From Prosthecomicrobium sp. N25 (GTDB lineage: Bacteria > Pseudomonadota > Alphaproteobacteria > Rhizobiales > Ancalomicrobiaceae), in the NCBI RefSeq assembly GCF_037203705.1, contig NZ_JBBCAT010000001.1, positions 3,175,059 to 3,239,058 on the forward strand: a stretch of 64,000 nucleotides of DNA. Reading direction: 5' to 3'. The notes under the pieces are model-generated. The model was not told the DNA's origin. It did no database searches and saw only the letters and a list, made by a program, of their open reading frames with translations. Numbering within the stretch: the first letter of the stretch is position 1; every line of letters begins with the position of its first letter. Below are positions 1-7,690 of the stretch, in pieces. The translations under genes and the position numbers were made by a program.

Positions 1-103
1 CGCCTTCGGACGCCCGGGGCCGCCGCAGCCGCCGTTCCCCCCGCCCCGCGCCCGTGCTAAGGCGCTCCCCCGAGCCCGCCAGCCCCGAGCCGAGACCGAC
101 GCC
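1..103. other. Left edge, no gene assigned
   Basis: GC-rich stretch before the first gene. One forward frame runs open from the window edge to a TAA at 58-60 and could be the last residues of an upstream gene, but 19 codons of low-complexity Ala/Pro/Arg are not enough to call it. Confidence 0.4.
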
Positions 104-997
104 GTGACCGACACGCCCTCCTCAGCCGACTTCGCCCGCCTCGCGGACCGCCTCGACGCCCTGATCGCGCTCGTGGCCCGCGCCGTTCCCCCCGCCCCGG
201 TCCGGCCGGACCTCGCGGCGGCGGACGCCTTCGTGTGGCACCCCCTCGGCGAGCGCCTGCAGCCCGTGCCGCGGGTCAACCGGGTGGAGATGACCCTCCT
301 GCAGGGCATCGACCGCGCCCGCGACATCCTCCTCGACAACACCGAGCGCTTCGCCCGAGGCCTGCCGGCCAACAACGCCCTCCTGTGGGGCGCGCGCGGC
401 ATGGGCAAGTCCTCGCTGGTCAAGGCGGCGCACGAGACCGTCAACCAGCGCCTGCGCGCGGAGGGTCGGGAGACGCTGAAGCTCATCGAAATCCACCGCG
501 AGGACATCGAGAGCCTGCCCGCCCTCATGTCCCTCCTGCGCGACGATCCCCGACGGGTGGTCATCTTCTGCGACGACCTCTCCTTCGACGGCGACGACAC
601 GTCCTACAAGTCCCTGAAGGCCGTCCTGGAGGGCGGCATCGAGGGCCGGCCCTCGAACGTCGTCTTCTACGCCACCTCCAACCGCCGCCATCTCCTGCCG
701 CGCGACATGATGGAGAACGAGCGCTCGACCGCGATCAACCCCGGAGAGGCCGTCGAGGAAAAGGTGTCGCTCTCCGACCGCTTCGGGCTCTGGCTCGGCT
801 TCCACAAGTGCAGCCAGGACGACTACCTTGCCATGGTGCGCGGCTACGCGGCCCATTTCGGCCTCGTCGTCGAAGACGCCGAGCTCGTCCGCGACAGCCT
901 CGAATGGTCGACCACCCGCGGCTCCCGTTCCGGCCGTACCGCCTGGCAATATATCCAAGACCTCGCCGGCCGCCTCGGCACGGCGATCGACGCCTGA
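104..997 (+). CDS. DUF815-family AAA ATPase
   Basis: 297-residue P-loop ATPase of the DUF815 family. Walker A GARGMGKSS is at residues 96-104, Walker B VVIFCDDLSF at 152-161, and a sensor-1-like ATSNRRHL at 190-197. The N-terminal 45 residues are Ala/Pro-rich and probably form a linker. The GTG start at 104 is the only sensible one and is preceded by open but uninformative sequence. Family members are cytoplasmic AAA proteins of unknown substrate, common in alphaproteobacteria and often near nlpD/pcm or tat genes. It converges with nlpD on the other strand. Family assignment is firm; biological role is not known. Confidence 0.9.
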   Translation: MTDTPSSADFARLADRLDALIALVARAVPPAPVRPDLAAADAFVWHPLGERLQPVPRVNRVEMTLLQGIDRARDILLDNTERFARGLPANNALLWGARGMGKSSLVKAAHETVNQRLRAEGRETLKLIEIHREDIESLPALMSLLRDDPRRVVIFCDDLSFDGDDTSYKSLKAVLEGGIEGRPSNVVFYATSNRRHLLPRDMMENERSTAINPGEAVEEKVSLSDRFGLWLGFHKCSQDDYLAMVRGYAAHFGLVVEDAELVRDSLEWSTTRGSRSGRTAWQYIQDLAGRLGTAIDA

Positions 998-1019
998 GAG
1001 CGCGCCCCGGAAAAGCAGA

Positions 1020-1060
1020 GAGGCGGCGGGGGCCTTTCCTGGGACCCTGGTCGCCGCCTC
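1020..1060. terminator. Stem-loop between convergent genes
   Basis: Nine-base inverted repeat GAGGCGGCG (1020-1028) / CGCCGCCTC (1052-1060) in the 97-bp gap between the convergent DUF815 ATPase and nlpD genes. No T-tract follows on either strand and the loop is long (23 nt), so bidirectional termination is a guess from position. Confidence 0.3.
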
Positions 1061-1094
1061 GATGGCCCGCCCGGGTCGCCCCGGGCCGGGAAGC

Positions 1095-2558
1095 TCAGTT
1101 GTTGGCGAGGAGCTGCTTCGGATCGACCGGGCGCTGCCCCTTGCGGATCTCGAAGTGGAGCTGGGGCTGGCTGACGCCGCCGGTGGCGCCGGCCCGCGCG
1201 ATGATCTGGCCGCGGGTGATCTTCTCGCCGCGCGCGACCAGGAGCTCGCTGGCATGCGCATAGGCGGTGACCCACCCGTCCGAGTGGCGGACGAGCACGA
1301 GGTTGCCGTAGCCCTTGAGCTCGTTGCCCGAGTAGATCACCTCGCCGTCCTCGGCCGCCTTGATGGACGTGCCTTCCGGGACCGCCAGGTTGATGCCGTC
1401 GTTGCGCTCGCCGTTGGCGGTGCCGAATTCCTTGATCACCCGGCCGCGCACGGGCCAGCGGAACGAGGGCTGGCCGCTCTTGGCGGAGCCGCGCGCGGCC
1501 TCGTCGTCGCTGCCGGTCTTGGTCAGGTTGCCGACCATCGCCTCCGGCTCCGCCTTGGAGATCGAGGCGGTCTGGTCGAGCTTGGCGGGCGCGTAGCTCG
1601 AGGCCGGCGGCGCCTTCACGGGCTCCGGCGCCTTGGCGACGACCTGAGGCTGCGGGGCGACCCCGGCCGGCGCCGGGGCCTGGGCGACCGGCGTGGCGGG
1701 CCTTGCAGGGGTTCCGGGCTGCGCCGCGACGGTCGGCTGGACGGCAGCGACCCGGGTCGGGGCGCCGGCCGGCACGGTGATGCGCTGGCCCGGCCGGATC
1801 GCGTCCGACTTCAGGCTGTTCGCCTGCATGAGCTTGGCCTTGGTCGTCCCGTAGCTGGCCGCAATGCGGTCGAGCGTGTCGCCCGGCCGGACCACGTGGG
1901 GCGCGGAGGCCGCCGCGAAGGGGGCCGGCTGAGCGGCCGGGGCGGTCGCGACGGGCGGCGCCGCGAGCTTGCCCTTGACGGCCGGCGCAGGCACCGTCGC
2001 GGTGACGGCCGGCGGCTTCAGCACGTTGGCGACCGGCGGCTGCGCAGCCGCCGCGGCGTTGTAGGTCGGAATGACGATCTGCTGGCCCGGGTAGACGCGG
2101 GACGGATCGGCGATGTTGTTGGCCGACAGGATCGCCGCCGCCGGCACGCCGTAGCGGCGCGACAGCGTGTCCACCGTCTCTCCGCTCTGCAGCGTGACGG
2201 TCGAGCCGGAGCCGGTCCAGCCGTTGGGCGAGCCGACGGTCGGCTGCACTGCGGCGGCGCGCGGGGGCTGGTAGGTCGGGGCGGGCGGCGGCGTGTAGGC
2301 CGGCGCGGTCGGGGGCGGCAGCATCGTCTGCTGGACCGGGGCGGTGCCGCCGCCGATCGAGCCCGTCGTGTCGCCCTGCCCTGCCGGGGCCGGCTGCCCG
2401 GACAGGATCGTCCGCTGGTTCGCCGTGCTGCCCGTGAAGGTCGGGATGTCGCCCAGCCGGGAGACGTCGGAACTGCAGCCTGCCGCAGCCAGCGAGGCCA
2501 AGGCGACGAACGCCACGTGGCTCAACGTCGAGGACCGGAAACTCGAGAGCATACGCAT
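1095..2558 (-). CDS. nlpD: NlpD-like LysM/LytM lipoprotein, amidase activator
   Basis: Outer-envelope lipoprotein with a positively charged start, hydrophobic segment and lipobox LAAAGC (Cys 28 from the ATG at 2558). Two LysM peptidoglycan-binding domains are separated by Pro/Ala-rich linkers, and a C-terminal M23 (LytM) domain ends the protein. The zinc-site motif normally HxGxD reads NDGIN, and the usual HxH reads LHFEIR, so catalytic ligands are missing as in E. coli NlpD/EnvC, which activate cell-wall amidases during division instead of cutting peptidoglycan. It lies directly downstream of pcm, the conserved pcm-nlpD order. A GTG at 2570 and ATG at 2552 are alternative starts. Long low-complexity linkers are typical for alphaproteobacterial versions. 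Confidence 0.85.
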   Translation of the reverse strand: MRMLSSFRSSTLSHVAFVALASLAAAGCSSDVSRLGDIPTFTGSTANQRTILSGQPAPAGQGDTTGSIGGGTAPVQQTMLPPPTAPAYTPPPAPTYQPPRAAAVQPTVGSPNGWTGSGSTVTLQSGETVDTLSRRYGVPAAAILSANNIADPSRVYPGQQIVIPTYNAAAAAQPPVANVLKPPAVTATVPAPAVKGKLAAPPVATAPAAQPAPFAAASAPHVVRPGDTLDRIAASYGTTKAKLMQANSLKSDAIRPGQRITVPAGAPTRVAAVQPTVAAQPGTPARPATPVAQAPAPAGVAPQPQVVAKAPEPVKAPPASSYAPAKLDQTASISKAEPEAMVGNLTKTGSDDEAARGSAKSGQPSFRWPVRGRVIKEFGTANGERNDGINLAVPEGTSIKAAEDGEVIYSGNELKGYGNLVLVRHSDGWVTAYAHASELLVARGEKITRGQIIARAGATGGVSQPQLHFEIRKGQRPVDPKQLLANN

Positions 2559-2764
2559 CGCCCAACCCACTCACGCGCACCAAACCAATGCGCATGATTA
2601 AGCCCGGCTAACGTTGACAAAGGCTTAAGCGCCCCGCCGAATTCGACGCGAACCGCGCGGGGCCCGTTGGCGTCTTCTTCGCAAATCCGCGGATTCCGCA
2701 GCGCCGGCCGGCGCGGATCGGTTAAGGGCGCCGCAATTCCGCCCGAGGCCTTACCGGCCCGCCC

Positions 2765-3457
2765 TCAGAGCGTCTGCGCCCGTCCGGGCACGAGCGGAAC
2801 GGCGCGGATCTCCCCGAGGTCCTCCTCGACGAGGCCCCGATCTCCGCGCGTCAGGCGGAGGAGCCGTTGCGGCGCGCCCGCCGCCCCGACCGGCATCACC
2901 AGCGCGCCCTCGGGCCGCAGTTGCTCGAGGAGCGCGGCCGGCACCTCCGGGGCCGAACCCGAGACCAGGATGCGGTCGAAGGGCGCATGGTCGGGCCAGC
3001 CCAGGAATCCGTCCCCGACCGCCGCGACGACGTTGCCGGCCCGCAGCGCCGCGAAGCGCTCCACGGCGAGTTCGACCAGCGTCCGGTAGCGGTCGAGCGT
3101 GAACACTGTGCCGGCGATCCGGGCGATGACGGCCGCCATGTAGCCGGAGCCGGTGCCGACCTCCAGAACGCGCTGGCCCGGCGCGGGCCCGAGCGCCTGC
3201 AGCAGGGTCCCGACGGTCGACGGCGCCGGGATGGTCTGCCCGCACTCGATCGCCAGCGGCCGGTCGTTGAGCGCGCGATGCCGGTCCTCGGCGGTGACGA
3301 AGAGCTTGCGCGGCACCTGCTCGATGGCGCCGAGCACGGTCATGTCCCTGAGCCCGCGCACGCGCAGGCCGAGGATGAGCCGGGCGAGCCGCACCCGCTC
3401 CTCCTCGTCGAGGGACAGGATCGAGGGGTCGATCGGCGGGCGGTAGGCGTCGCTCAT
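2765..3457 (-). CDS. pcm: Protein-L-isoaspartate O-methyltransferase
   Basis: 230 residues. Cytoplasmic repair enzyme that methylates isoaspartyl residues in damaged proteins using S-adenosylmethionine. The SAM-binding motif I VLEVGTGSGYMAA and the PCMT region with GQTIPAPSTVG upstream are both present, and the length is normal for the family. The ATG at 3457 matches the usual N-terminus (a leading region before the RxxMV-like helix). It is followed by nlpD (about 200 bp away) and preceded by the bufferin operon. Alternative function is unlikely. Confidence 0.93.
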   Translation of the reverse strand: MSDAYRPPIDPSILSLDEEERVRLARLILGLRVRGLRDMTVLGAIEQVPRKLFVTAEDRHRALNDRPLAIECGQTIPAPSTVGTLLQALGPAPGQRVLEVGTGSGYMAAVIARIAGTVFTLDRYRTLVELAVERFAALRAGNVVAAVGDGFLGWPDHAPFDRILVSGSAPEVPAALLEQLRPEGALVMPVGAAGAPQRLLRLTRGDRGLVEEDLGEIRAVPLVPGRAQTL

Positions 3458-3509
3458 CGCAGGGGGGCTCCGGCAGGCCCCGCGATATGCGCAAAGCCCG
3501 GCCGATGAC

Positions 3510-4022
3510 TCAAGCGTCGCCGCGCTTTCCGCGCATCGAGATCTGCTTGCGCGCCGACCGCCGTTCGCGCCGTCCGGCCGGCGGCGCCGGCAGGAGCGAA
3601 TCGACCGCCCACGGCCCGCCGCCGTAGGCGACGAGCGCCAGGGCCATCGCGGCCCAGGTGATGTGGATCGCCCAGCCCTCCGGGACCGTGAGCTGAATCA
3701 CAGCGGTCATGACCAGCATGGCGAGCGCCACGAACCGGGTCAGCACCCCGAGCACGAGCAGGATCGGCAGGACGATCTCCGCCGCCGACACGATCCAGGC
3801 CGTCGCGAGCGGGAACGGGAACGGCACCATGAGGCCGAAGAGATGGAGCCGGAACTCCTCCGTGAACACGTATTTCGCCCCGGTCGACAGAGCGAAGCCG
3901 TCCCAGCGCGTCAGGCCGGACAGGAAGAAGGGCGTGGCGAGCCCCAGCCGCAGCAGGAGCTGCGTGACCTCGGTCGGCGTCTGGGCGAGCAGGCCGTTGT
4001 ACTTCCGGAAGAGGCGGAGCAT
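3510..4022 (-). CDS. DoxX-family membrane protein of the bufferin operon
   Basis: 170-residue DoxX-type integral membrane protein with about four hydrophobic segments (around residues 25-45, 70-95, 97-115 and 118-135) and a very basic C-terminal tail (GRRERRSARKQ). It is the last gene of the bufA-bufB-bufC-doxX set, 55 bp behind bufC. In Caulobacter-type bufferin clusters a DoxX gene (bufD) occupies this position. Its role there is unclear; a membrane redox or export partner is the usual suggestion. The family call is firm; the bufD assignment is from context. Confidence 0.85.
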   Translation of the reverse strand: MLRLFRKYNGLLAQTPTEVTQLLLRLGLATPFFLSGLTRWDGFALSTGAKYVFTEEFRLHLFGLMVPFPFPLATAWIVSAAEIVLPILLVLGVLTRFVALAMLVMTAVIQLTVPEGWAIHITWAAMALALVAYGGGPWAVDSLLPAPPAGRRERRSARKQISMRGKRGDA

Positions 4023-4077
4023 GGACGCCCTCGTGTCGGTGGATCGGGGTCGACCTTGTTGGAACCGGGACTGTGAT

Positions 4078-4845
4078 TCAAGCGGGGGCCGTCTCCTCGA
4101 CGGCCGCGAACAACCCCGCCGCGAGGAGCCCCACCAGCGACCGGCCGAAATCGAAGGCCTCGTCGGCCGAAAACCCTTGCTCGGCGGCGGCCGCCAGGCT
4201 GGCGCCGCCGAGCAGGCCGGCCAGGAAGGCCGCGTCGGCCCGCGGGATCACCCTCGCCGAGACCTCCGCCCCGGGCCGTGTCACGGCGACCGATTCGGCC
4301 GACCATACCGTCGGCGGCACGACCGTGTCGCCCTGGTGCGCCTGCCAGATCGAGCCGACGGGGTGCTCGGAGACGACCAGCGCCGCCGCCGGGTGCGGCC
4401 TCAATCGAACCGCCCCGAGCCGCTCCGGCGCGATCCCGGACAGCGCCTGCGGGCCGATCGCCTCCGCCTCGGCCGCGTGGTAGGCGCGCAGCCAGGCGAC
4501 CTCCAGCCGCGCCACGTCGGCGAGATAGGGAAGCCCGGCGGCAGGGGGAAAGCCGGCGACGAAGGCGGGGAAGTCGCCGCCGTATCGGAACAGGAGCGGC
4601 GAGGCCGGCTTCGTGCGCGCCACGTAGACGCGCGCCAAGCCGCGGAAGAACTCCTCGCCCACCAGCCGGAGCGTCACCGGGAAGGCGGCCTCGAGCGCAC
4701 CGACGAGACCGACCGCCACGTTGTTCCGGTAGACCGCGAAGCGGACCGGGTCCGCCCGCCCGTCGCGGGTCGTGAGGCCCGCCGGCACGGGACCGGCGGG
4801 CTCGTCGAGGGCGGCCGAGAAGGCCGCGCGGAAGTCGGTCGCCAT
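4078..4845 (-). CDS. bufC: DUF2063 protein, BufC-type partner of the bufferin maturase
   Basis: 255 residues. The N-terminal DUF2063 (putative DNA-binding-domain) region is recognisable from the YRNN segment (VRFAVYRNNVAVGL), the AFPVTLRLVGEEFF helix and the DVARLEVAW helix. A C-terminal half of mixed character follows, as in the HvfC/BufC/MbnC group. In bufferin and methanobactin systems this protein forms a complex with the DUF692 oxidase and presents the precursor peptide to it. Only 3 bp separate it from bufB, so translation is probably coupled. Family and context agree; peptide-binding residues cannot be judged by eye. Confidence 0.85.
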   Translation of the reverse strand: MATDFRAAFSAALDEPAGPVPAGLTTRDGRADPVRFAVYRNNVAVGLVGALEAAFPVTLRLVGEEFFRGLARVYVARTKPASPLLFRYGGDFPAFVAGFPPAAGLPYLADVARLEVAWLRAYHAAEAEAIGPQALSGIAPERLGAVRLRPHPAAALVVSEHPVGSIWQAHQGDTVVPPTVWSAESVAVTRPGAEVSARVIPRADAAFLAGLLGGASLAAAAEQGFSADEAFDFGRSLVGLLAAGLFAAVEETAPA

Positions 4846-4848
4846 GCG

Positions 4849-5727
4849 TCAGGCGCTCCGCCGCATCGTCGGCGCCGCGGCGCGCGCCATGGCCGCCTCC
4901 GCCCGCCGCGCCTCCGCTACGAGCACCGGCAGGTCCGGCACGTCATTGTCCCATTCGACGAGGGTCGGCACCGGCCCGCTCCGGGCCAGCACGGCCTCGT
5001 AGAGCCGGAACACGTCCGGCTTCACCGCGGACCCGTGCGCGTCGATCAGGAGCCGCGCCCCGGCCCCGTCCACCGTCTCGTCGTAGCCGGCGAGGTGGAT
5101 CTCGCCGACGAGGTCGAGGGGAAAGCGCGCCACGATGTCGAACGGGTCGAGCCCGTGGTTGACCGCCGAGACGACCACGTTGTTGACGTCGAGCAGCAGC
5201 CCGCAGCCCGTCCGGCGGGCGACCTCGGCCAGGAAGTCCACCTCGTCGATCGTGCTCTGCGCGAAGACCAGGTAGGTCGACGGGTTCTCCAGGAGCATGC
5301 GCAGCCCGAGACGGTCCTGCACCTCGGCCACATGCTCCGCCACCGTCGTGAGGGTCGCGGGCGTGTAGGGCAGCGGCAGCAGGTCGTTGAGGTAGCCCGT
5401 GTCGTGGGTCGACCACGCCAGATGCTCGGAGAAGCTCTCCGGCCGGTAGAGGTCGACGAGCCGCCGCAGGCGGTCGAGGTGCTCGCGGTCGAGCGGGCCC
5501 GGCGCGCCGATCGACAGGCCCACCCCGTGCAGCGACAGGGGGTAGCGCTCGCGGATCGCGGCGAGGTGGCGGTGCGGCGGCCCACCCTCCCCCATGTAGT
5601 TCTCTGCGTGGATCTCGAAGAAGCCGACGTCCGGCGCATCCTCCAGGACGGCGCGGGCGTACTGCGGCTTCAGGCCGATGCCGGCGCGGGCAGGCAGCGC
5701 GCGAGCGTTCGGGGTCGCGTCCGGCAT
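4849..5727 (-). CDS. bufB: DUF692 multinuclear iron oxidase, BufB-type RiPP maturase
   Basis: 292 residues, the usual length of DUF692 (MbnB/BufB/HvfB) TIM-barrel enzymes, which carry two or three iron ions and oxidatively modify cysteines of RiPP precursors. The metal-binding segments expected for the family are all visible in order: [58 protein letters not shown] and IDAHG. It lies between the small Cys-containing precursor gene bufA and bufC. In described bufferins the enzyme converts central Cys residues to thiooxazoles that bind Cu(I). Function is inferred from that family; the sequence shows no missing ligand. Confidence 0.92.
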   Translation of the reverse strand: MPDATPNARALPARAGIGLKPQYARAVLEDAPDVGFFEIHAENYMGEGGPPHRHLAAIRERYPLSLHGVGLSIGAPGPLDREHLDRLRRLVDLYRPESFSEHLAWSTHDTGYLNDLLPLPYTPATLTTVAEHVAEVQDRLGLRMLLENPSTYLVFAQSTIDEVDFLAEVARRTGCGLLLDVNNVVVSAVNHGLDPFDIVARFPLDLVGEIHLAGYDETVDGAGARLLIDAHGSAVKPDVFRLYEAVLARSGPVPTLVEWDNDVPDLPVLVAEARRAEAAMARAAAPTMRRSA

Positions 5728-5753
5728 GGCGGCGTCTCCGGGGAGAAGCGAAC

Positions 5754-5779
5754 GGGGCGTCCGGGCTCGCGGACGCCCC
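5754..5779 (-). terminator. Attenuator-like hairpin between bufA and bufB
   Basis: Perfect 9-bp stem GGGGCGTCC (5754-5762) / GGACGCCCC (5771-5779) with an 8-nt loop, located in the 61-bp gap between the precursor gene and its maturase gene. No T-run follows, so it is more likely a partial terminator or 3'-end stabiliser that lets bufA transcript accumulate over bufBCD. Inference from position and structure. Confidence 0.5.
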
Positions 5780-5788
5780 GGCGGGGGC

Positions 5789-6079
5789 TCAGCCCTTCGG
5801 CAGGTCGCGCTTCAGCGGCTCCAGCGAGCCGACCCGGCCGTCGGGCAGCTTCATGCTCATGCAGGTGCCCTTCGGGACCGCCTTCCACGCATTGCCCTGG
5901 TAGTCGATCTTGGAGGTCCCGGAACAGGTCGTGCCCGGGCCGGCCGCGCAGTCGTTCTGGCCCTTCAGGGCGATCCCGTAGCACTTCTCGTTCTCCTGCG
6001 CCTGGGCCGGCGCGGCAAGGCCGGAAAGCGCGGTGGCGAGCGAGCCCGCGAGGGCCAGGGACAGGGTGCGGGTGGTCAT
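5789..6079 (-). CDS. bufA: Bufferin-type precursor peptide (DUF2282)
   Basis: 96 residues with a Sec signal peptide (basic start MTTR, hydrophobic core, cleavage expected after AQA at about residue 27) and a mature part holding four cysteines at 33, 44, 52 and 73 in the pattern C-x10-C-x7-C-x20-C typical of the DUF2282 family. These periplasmic peptides (bufferins) are processed by BufB/BufC and buffer excess copper. The gene heads an operon with bufB, bufC and a DoxX gene and has its own ECF-type promoter. The first and last Cys normally form a disulfide and the middle two are modified; that is inference from the family. No separate cognate transporter is seen. Confidence 0.9.
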   Translation of the reverse strand: MTTRTLSLALAGSLATALSGLAAPAQAQENEKCYGIALKGQNDCAAGPGTTCSGTSKIDYQGNAWKAVPKGTCMSMKLPDGRVGSLEPLKRDLPKG

Positions 6080-6144
6080 GGTCGAGCTCCGAGGCTGTTG
6101 AGGGTGTCCGACCGACCCGCAAGCAGCGGGCCGATACCGTTCTA

Positions 6145-6170
6145 TTCGGGACGCTCACGCCTCAGGTTAC
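6145..6170 (-). promoter_or_regulatory. SigF-type ECF promoter of the bufferin operon
   Basis: On the minus strand GTAACC (6170-6165) is followed after exactly 16 bases by CGAA (6148-6145), 65 bp before the bufA ATG. This equals the GTAACC-N16-CGAA consensus known for the Caulobacter metal-stress ECF sigma factor SigF, which controls the bufferin operons there. The match is seen directly; recognition by a SigF homologue is inferred, and no sigma gene is in the window. Confidence 0.75.
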
Positions 6171-6220
6171 CGGCCCCCCCGCCGCACACGCAAGCGTGAT
6201 CCCGGCGGCCCGCTGACACG

Positions 6221-6254
6221 AAAAAGCCCCCGGCGCCGCTCGGCTCCGGGGGCT
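6221..6254 (-). terminator. Intrinsic terminator of ndk
   Basis: Stem AGCCCCCGG (6225-6233) / CCGGGGGCT (6246-6254); on the minus strand the stem is followed directly by TTTTT. It lies 28 bp downstream of the ndk stop codon, so it is a classical Rho-independent terminator for ndk. Confidence 0.9.
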
Positions 6255-6281
6255 TCGGCCCGCGCGCGGCGGACGTGACGG

Positions 6282-6704
6282 TCAGCCGACGATCTCGCTG
6301 TCGGAGAAGAAGAAGTAGATCTCCTCGGCGGCGGTCTCCGGGGCGTCCGAGCCGTGCACCGAATTCTCGCCGATCGACAGGGCGAACTCCTTGCGGATCG
6401 TGCCCTCCGCGGCGTTGGCCGGGTTGGTGGCGCCCATCACTTCGCGGTTCTTGGCGATGGCGTTCTCGCCCTCGAGCACCTGCACGACGACCGGCCCGGA
6501 CGACATGAACTCGGTGAGTTCGCCGAAGAAGGGACGCTCCTTGTGCACGGCGTAGAACTGCTGGGCCTGACGCAGGCTCATCCAGATCCGCTTGGAGGCG
6601 ACCACGCGCAGGCCCGCGGCCTCGAGCTTGGCGGTGATCGCGCCCGTCAGGTTGCGGCGGGTCGCGTCGGGCTTGATCATCGAGAAGGTGCGTTCGATCG
6701 CCAT
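6282..6704 (-). CDS. ndk: Nucleoside diphosphate kinase
   Basis: 140 residues from the ATG at 6702-6704; the open frame extends upstream but the family N-terminus [14 protein letters not shown] fixes this start. Transfers the gamma-phosphate between nucleoside triphosphates and diphosphates through a phospho-histidine; the active-site motif NSVHGSD is present near residue 117, as are the Arg residues of the ATP site (RNLTGAI region). Monocistronic with its own terminator. Length is exactly that of bacterial Ndk. Confidence 0.97.
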   Translation of the reverse strand: MAIERTFSMIKPDATRRNLTGAITAKLEAAGLRVVASKRIWMSLRQAQQFYAVHKERPFFGELTEFMSSGPVVVQVLEGENAIAKNREVMGATNPANAAEGTIRKEFALSIGENSVHGSDAPETAAEEIYFFFSDSEIVG

Positions 6705-6804
6705 GGGTCGTCCTCGCGTGCGATGCGGAAAAGGTGGCGGGCTTATAGCGCGGCCCTCCGCCCGCGCCAAGCCCGAGCCGGCCCCCTGGCGGGGGCCGGC
6801 AGGG

Positions 6805-6902
6805 GCAGTAGGCAGTGGGCAGTAGGGAGTAGTGACTTGGGCGGCCCCCTCTGGGTAGGGCGGATCCCGTCGGCTCCCTATCCCCTGCTCACTGCCTACT
6901 GC
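6805..6902. repeat. Large imperfect inverted repeat
   Basis: The left arm (6805-6832, built of GCAGTAGGCAGTGGGCAG-like units) and right arm (6874-6902, its imperfect reverse complement) flank a 41-nt centre. The arms are themselves made of degenerate GGCAGTA units, and a further CTTGGGCGG / CCGCCCAA pair lies inside and outside the arms. Looks like an intergenic palindromic element rather than a terminator; it lies upstream of ndk and downstream of the next leftward gene. Confidence 0.7.
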
Positions 6903-6998
6903 CCGCTGCGTCCTACTGCCTAATCGCGACTGCCGCCCAAAAACAAAGAGGGCGCGGTCTCCCGCACCCCCTGACACCATGCAACGGCCAGCGCCGTC

Positions 6999-7424
6999 TC
7001 AGTTCGTCGGCACCGTCTCGCTCGACTTTTCCGGCGGATTCGGGTGGCCCGGGTCCTCGGGCGTGTTGACGAGCGTCATCTCGGCCATGTCGCCCTCGCG
7101 CTCCCGCACCGTGAAGCTCGGGATCACGACGTTCTTGGCGACGACGGTGGTGTTGTTCACCGGGTCGGAGCGGTAGACGAGGTTGCCGGACGGGTCGCGG
7201 AACTCAACCACCGCACCCTTCGGCCCGATCAGCTCCACATGGCTGACCACCGCCGCGGGATCGATGTCGGAATAGCTGAGGATCGGCTTCGCCGCGGGCG
7301 CGACACGGTCGCCCCGGTACGCGGCGACGACCCCGACGGTCGCGCTTACCGACCCGAGGGCCACGACGCCCACGACGGCCCCGGCTACGAAGCCGGCAAC
7401 CATCATCTTGTATTCGCTACGCAT
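6999..7424 (-). CDS. Hypothetical single-span membrane protein
   Basis: 141 residues. A basic N-terminus (MRSEYK) precedes one strong hydrophobic segment at about residues 8-35, which is either an uncleaved anchor or a signal sequence. The remaining ~100 residues are soluble, with the pattern FRDPSGNLVYRSDPVNNTTVV suggesting a beta-rich periplasmic domain and a Pro/Glu-rich tail. I do not recognise a family. It is monocistronic, with a 266-bp AT-richer region upstream that contains the 11-bp palindrome CTTGTTTCAAG at 7599-7609. Codon use matches the surrounding core genes. Confidence 0.7.
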   Translation of the reverse strand: MRSEYKMMVAGFVAGAVVGVVALGSVSATVGVVAAYRGDRVAPAAKPILSYSDIDPAAVVSHVELIGPKGAVVEFRDPSGNLVYRSDPVNNTTVVAKNVVIPSFTVREREGDMAEMTLVNTPEDPGHPNPPEKSSETVPTN

Positions 7425-7690
7425 TGGATGCCTCCCTCGGCATTACACCTGGGGGCGGAAAACTCGCTGCGTCCTGCCATCTATTTTTCAACGACGGACG
7501 CTCCTATTCGTCCGGCGCCGGCAGGCTCGCCTATCCGCTCACTCTAGTAAGGGAATATAGCGCAGGAGCGTTACATCCCGTTTGCCTGAAACGCTCAACT
7601 TGTTTCAAGGTTGCGTGAAATGTTTCGATCCGGTTAATTTTTCCGATCTCGATCCGTCAAATTACGAGGATGTGGCCCGCCTCGCCGCTC

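Noticed and set aside
2586..2600. Possible CtrA half-site (TTAAGCCCGGCTAAC) upstream of nlpD
   Set aside because: The second half is one base short of TTAA-N7-TTAAC, unlike the exact match at 32701.
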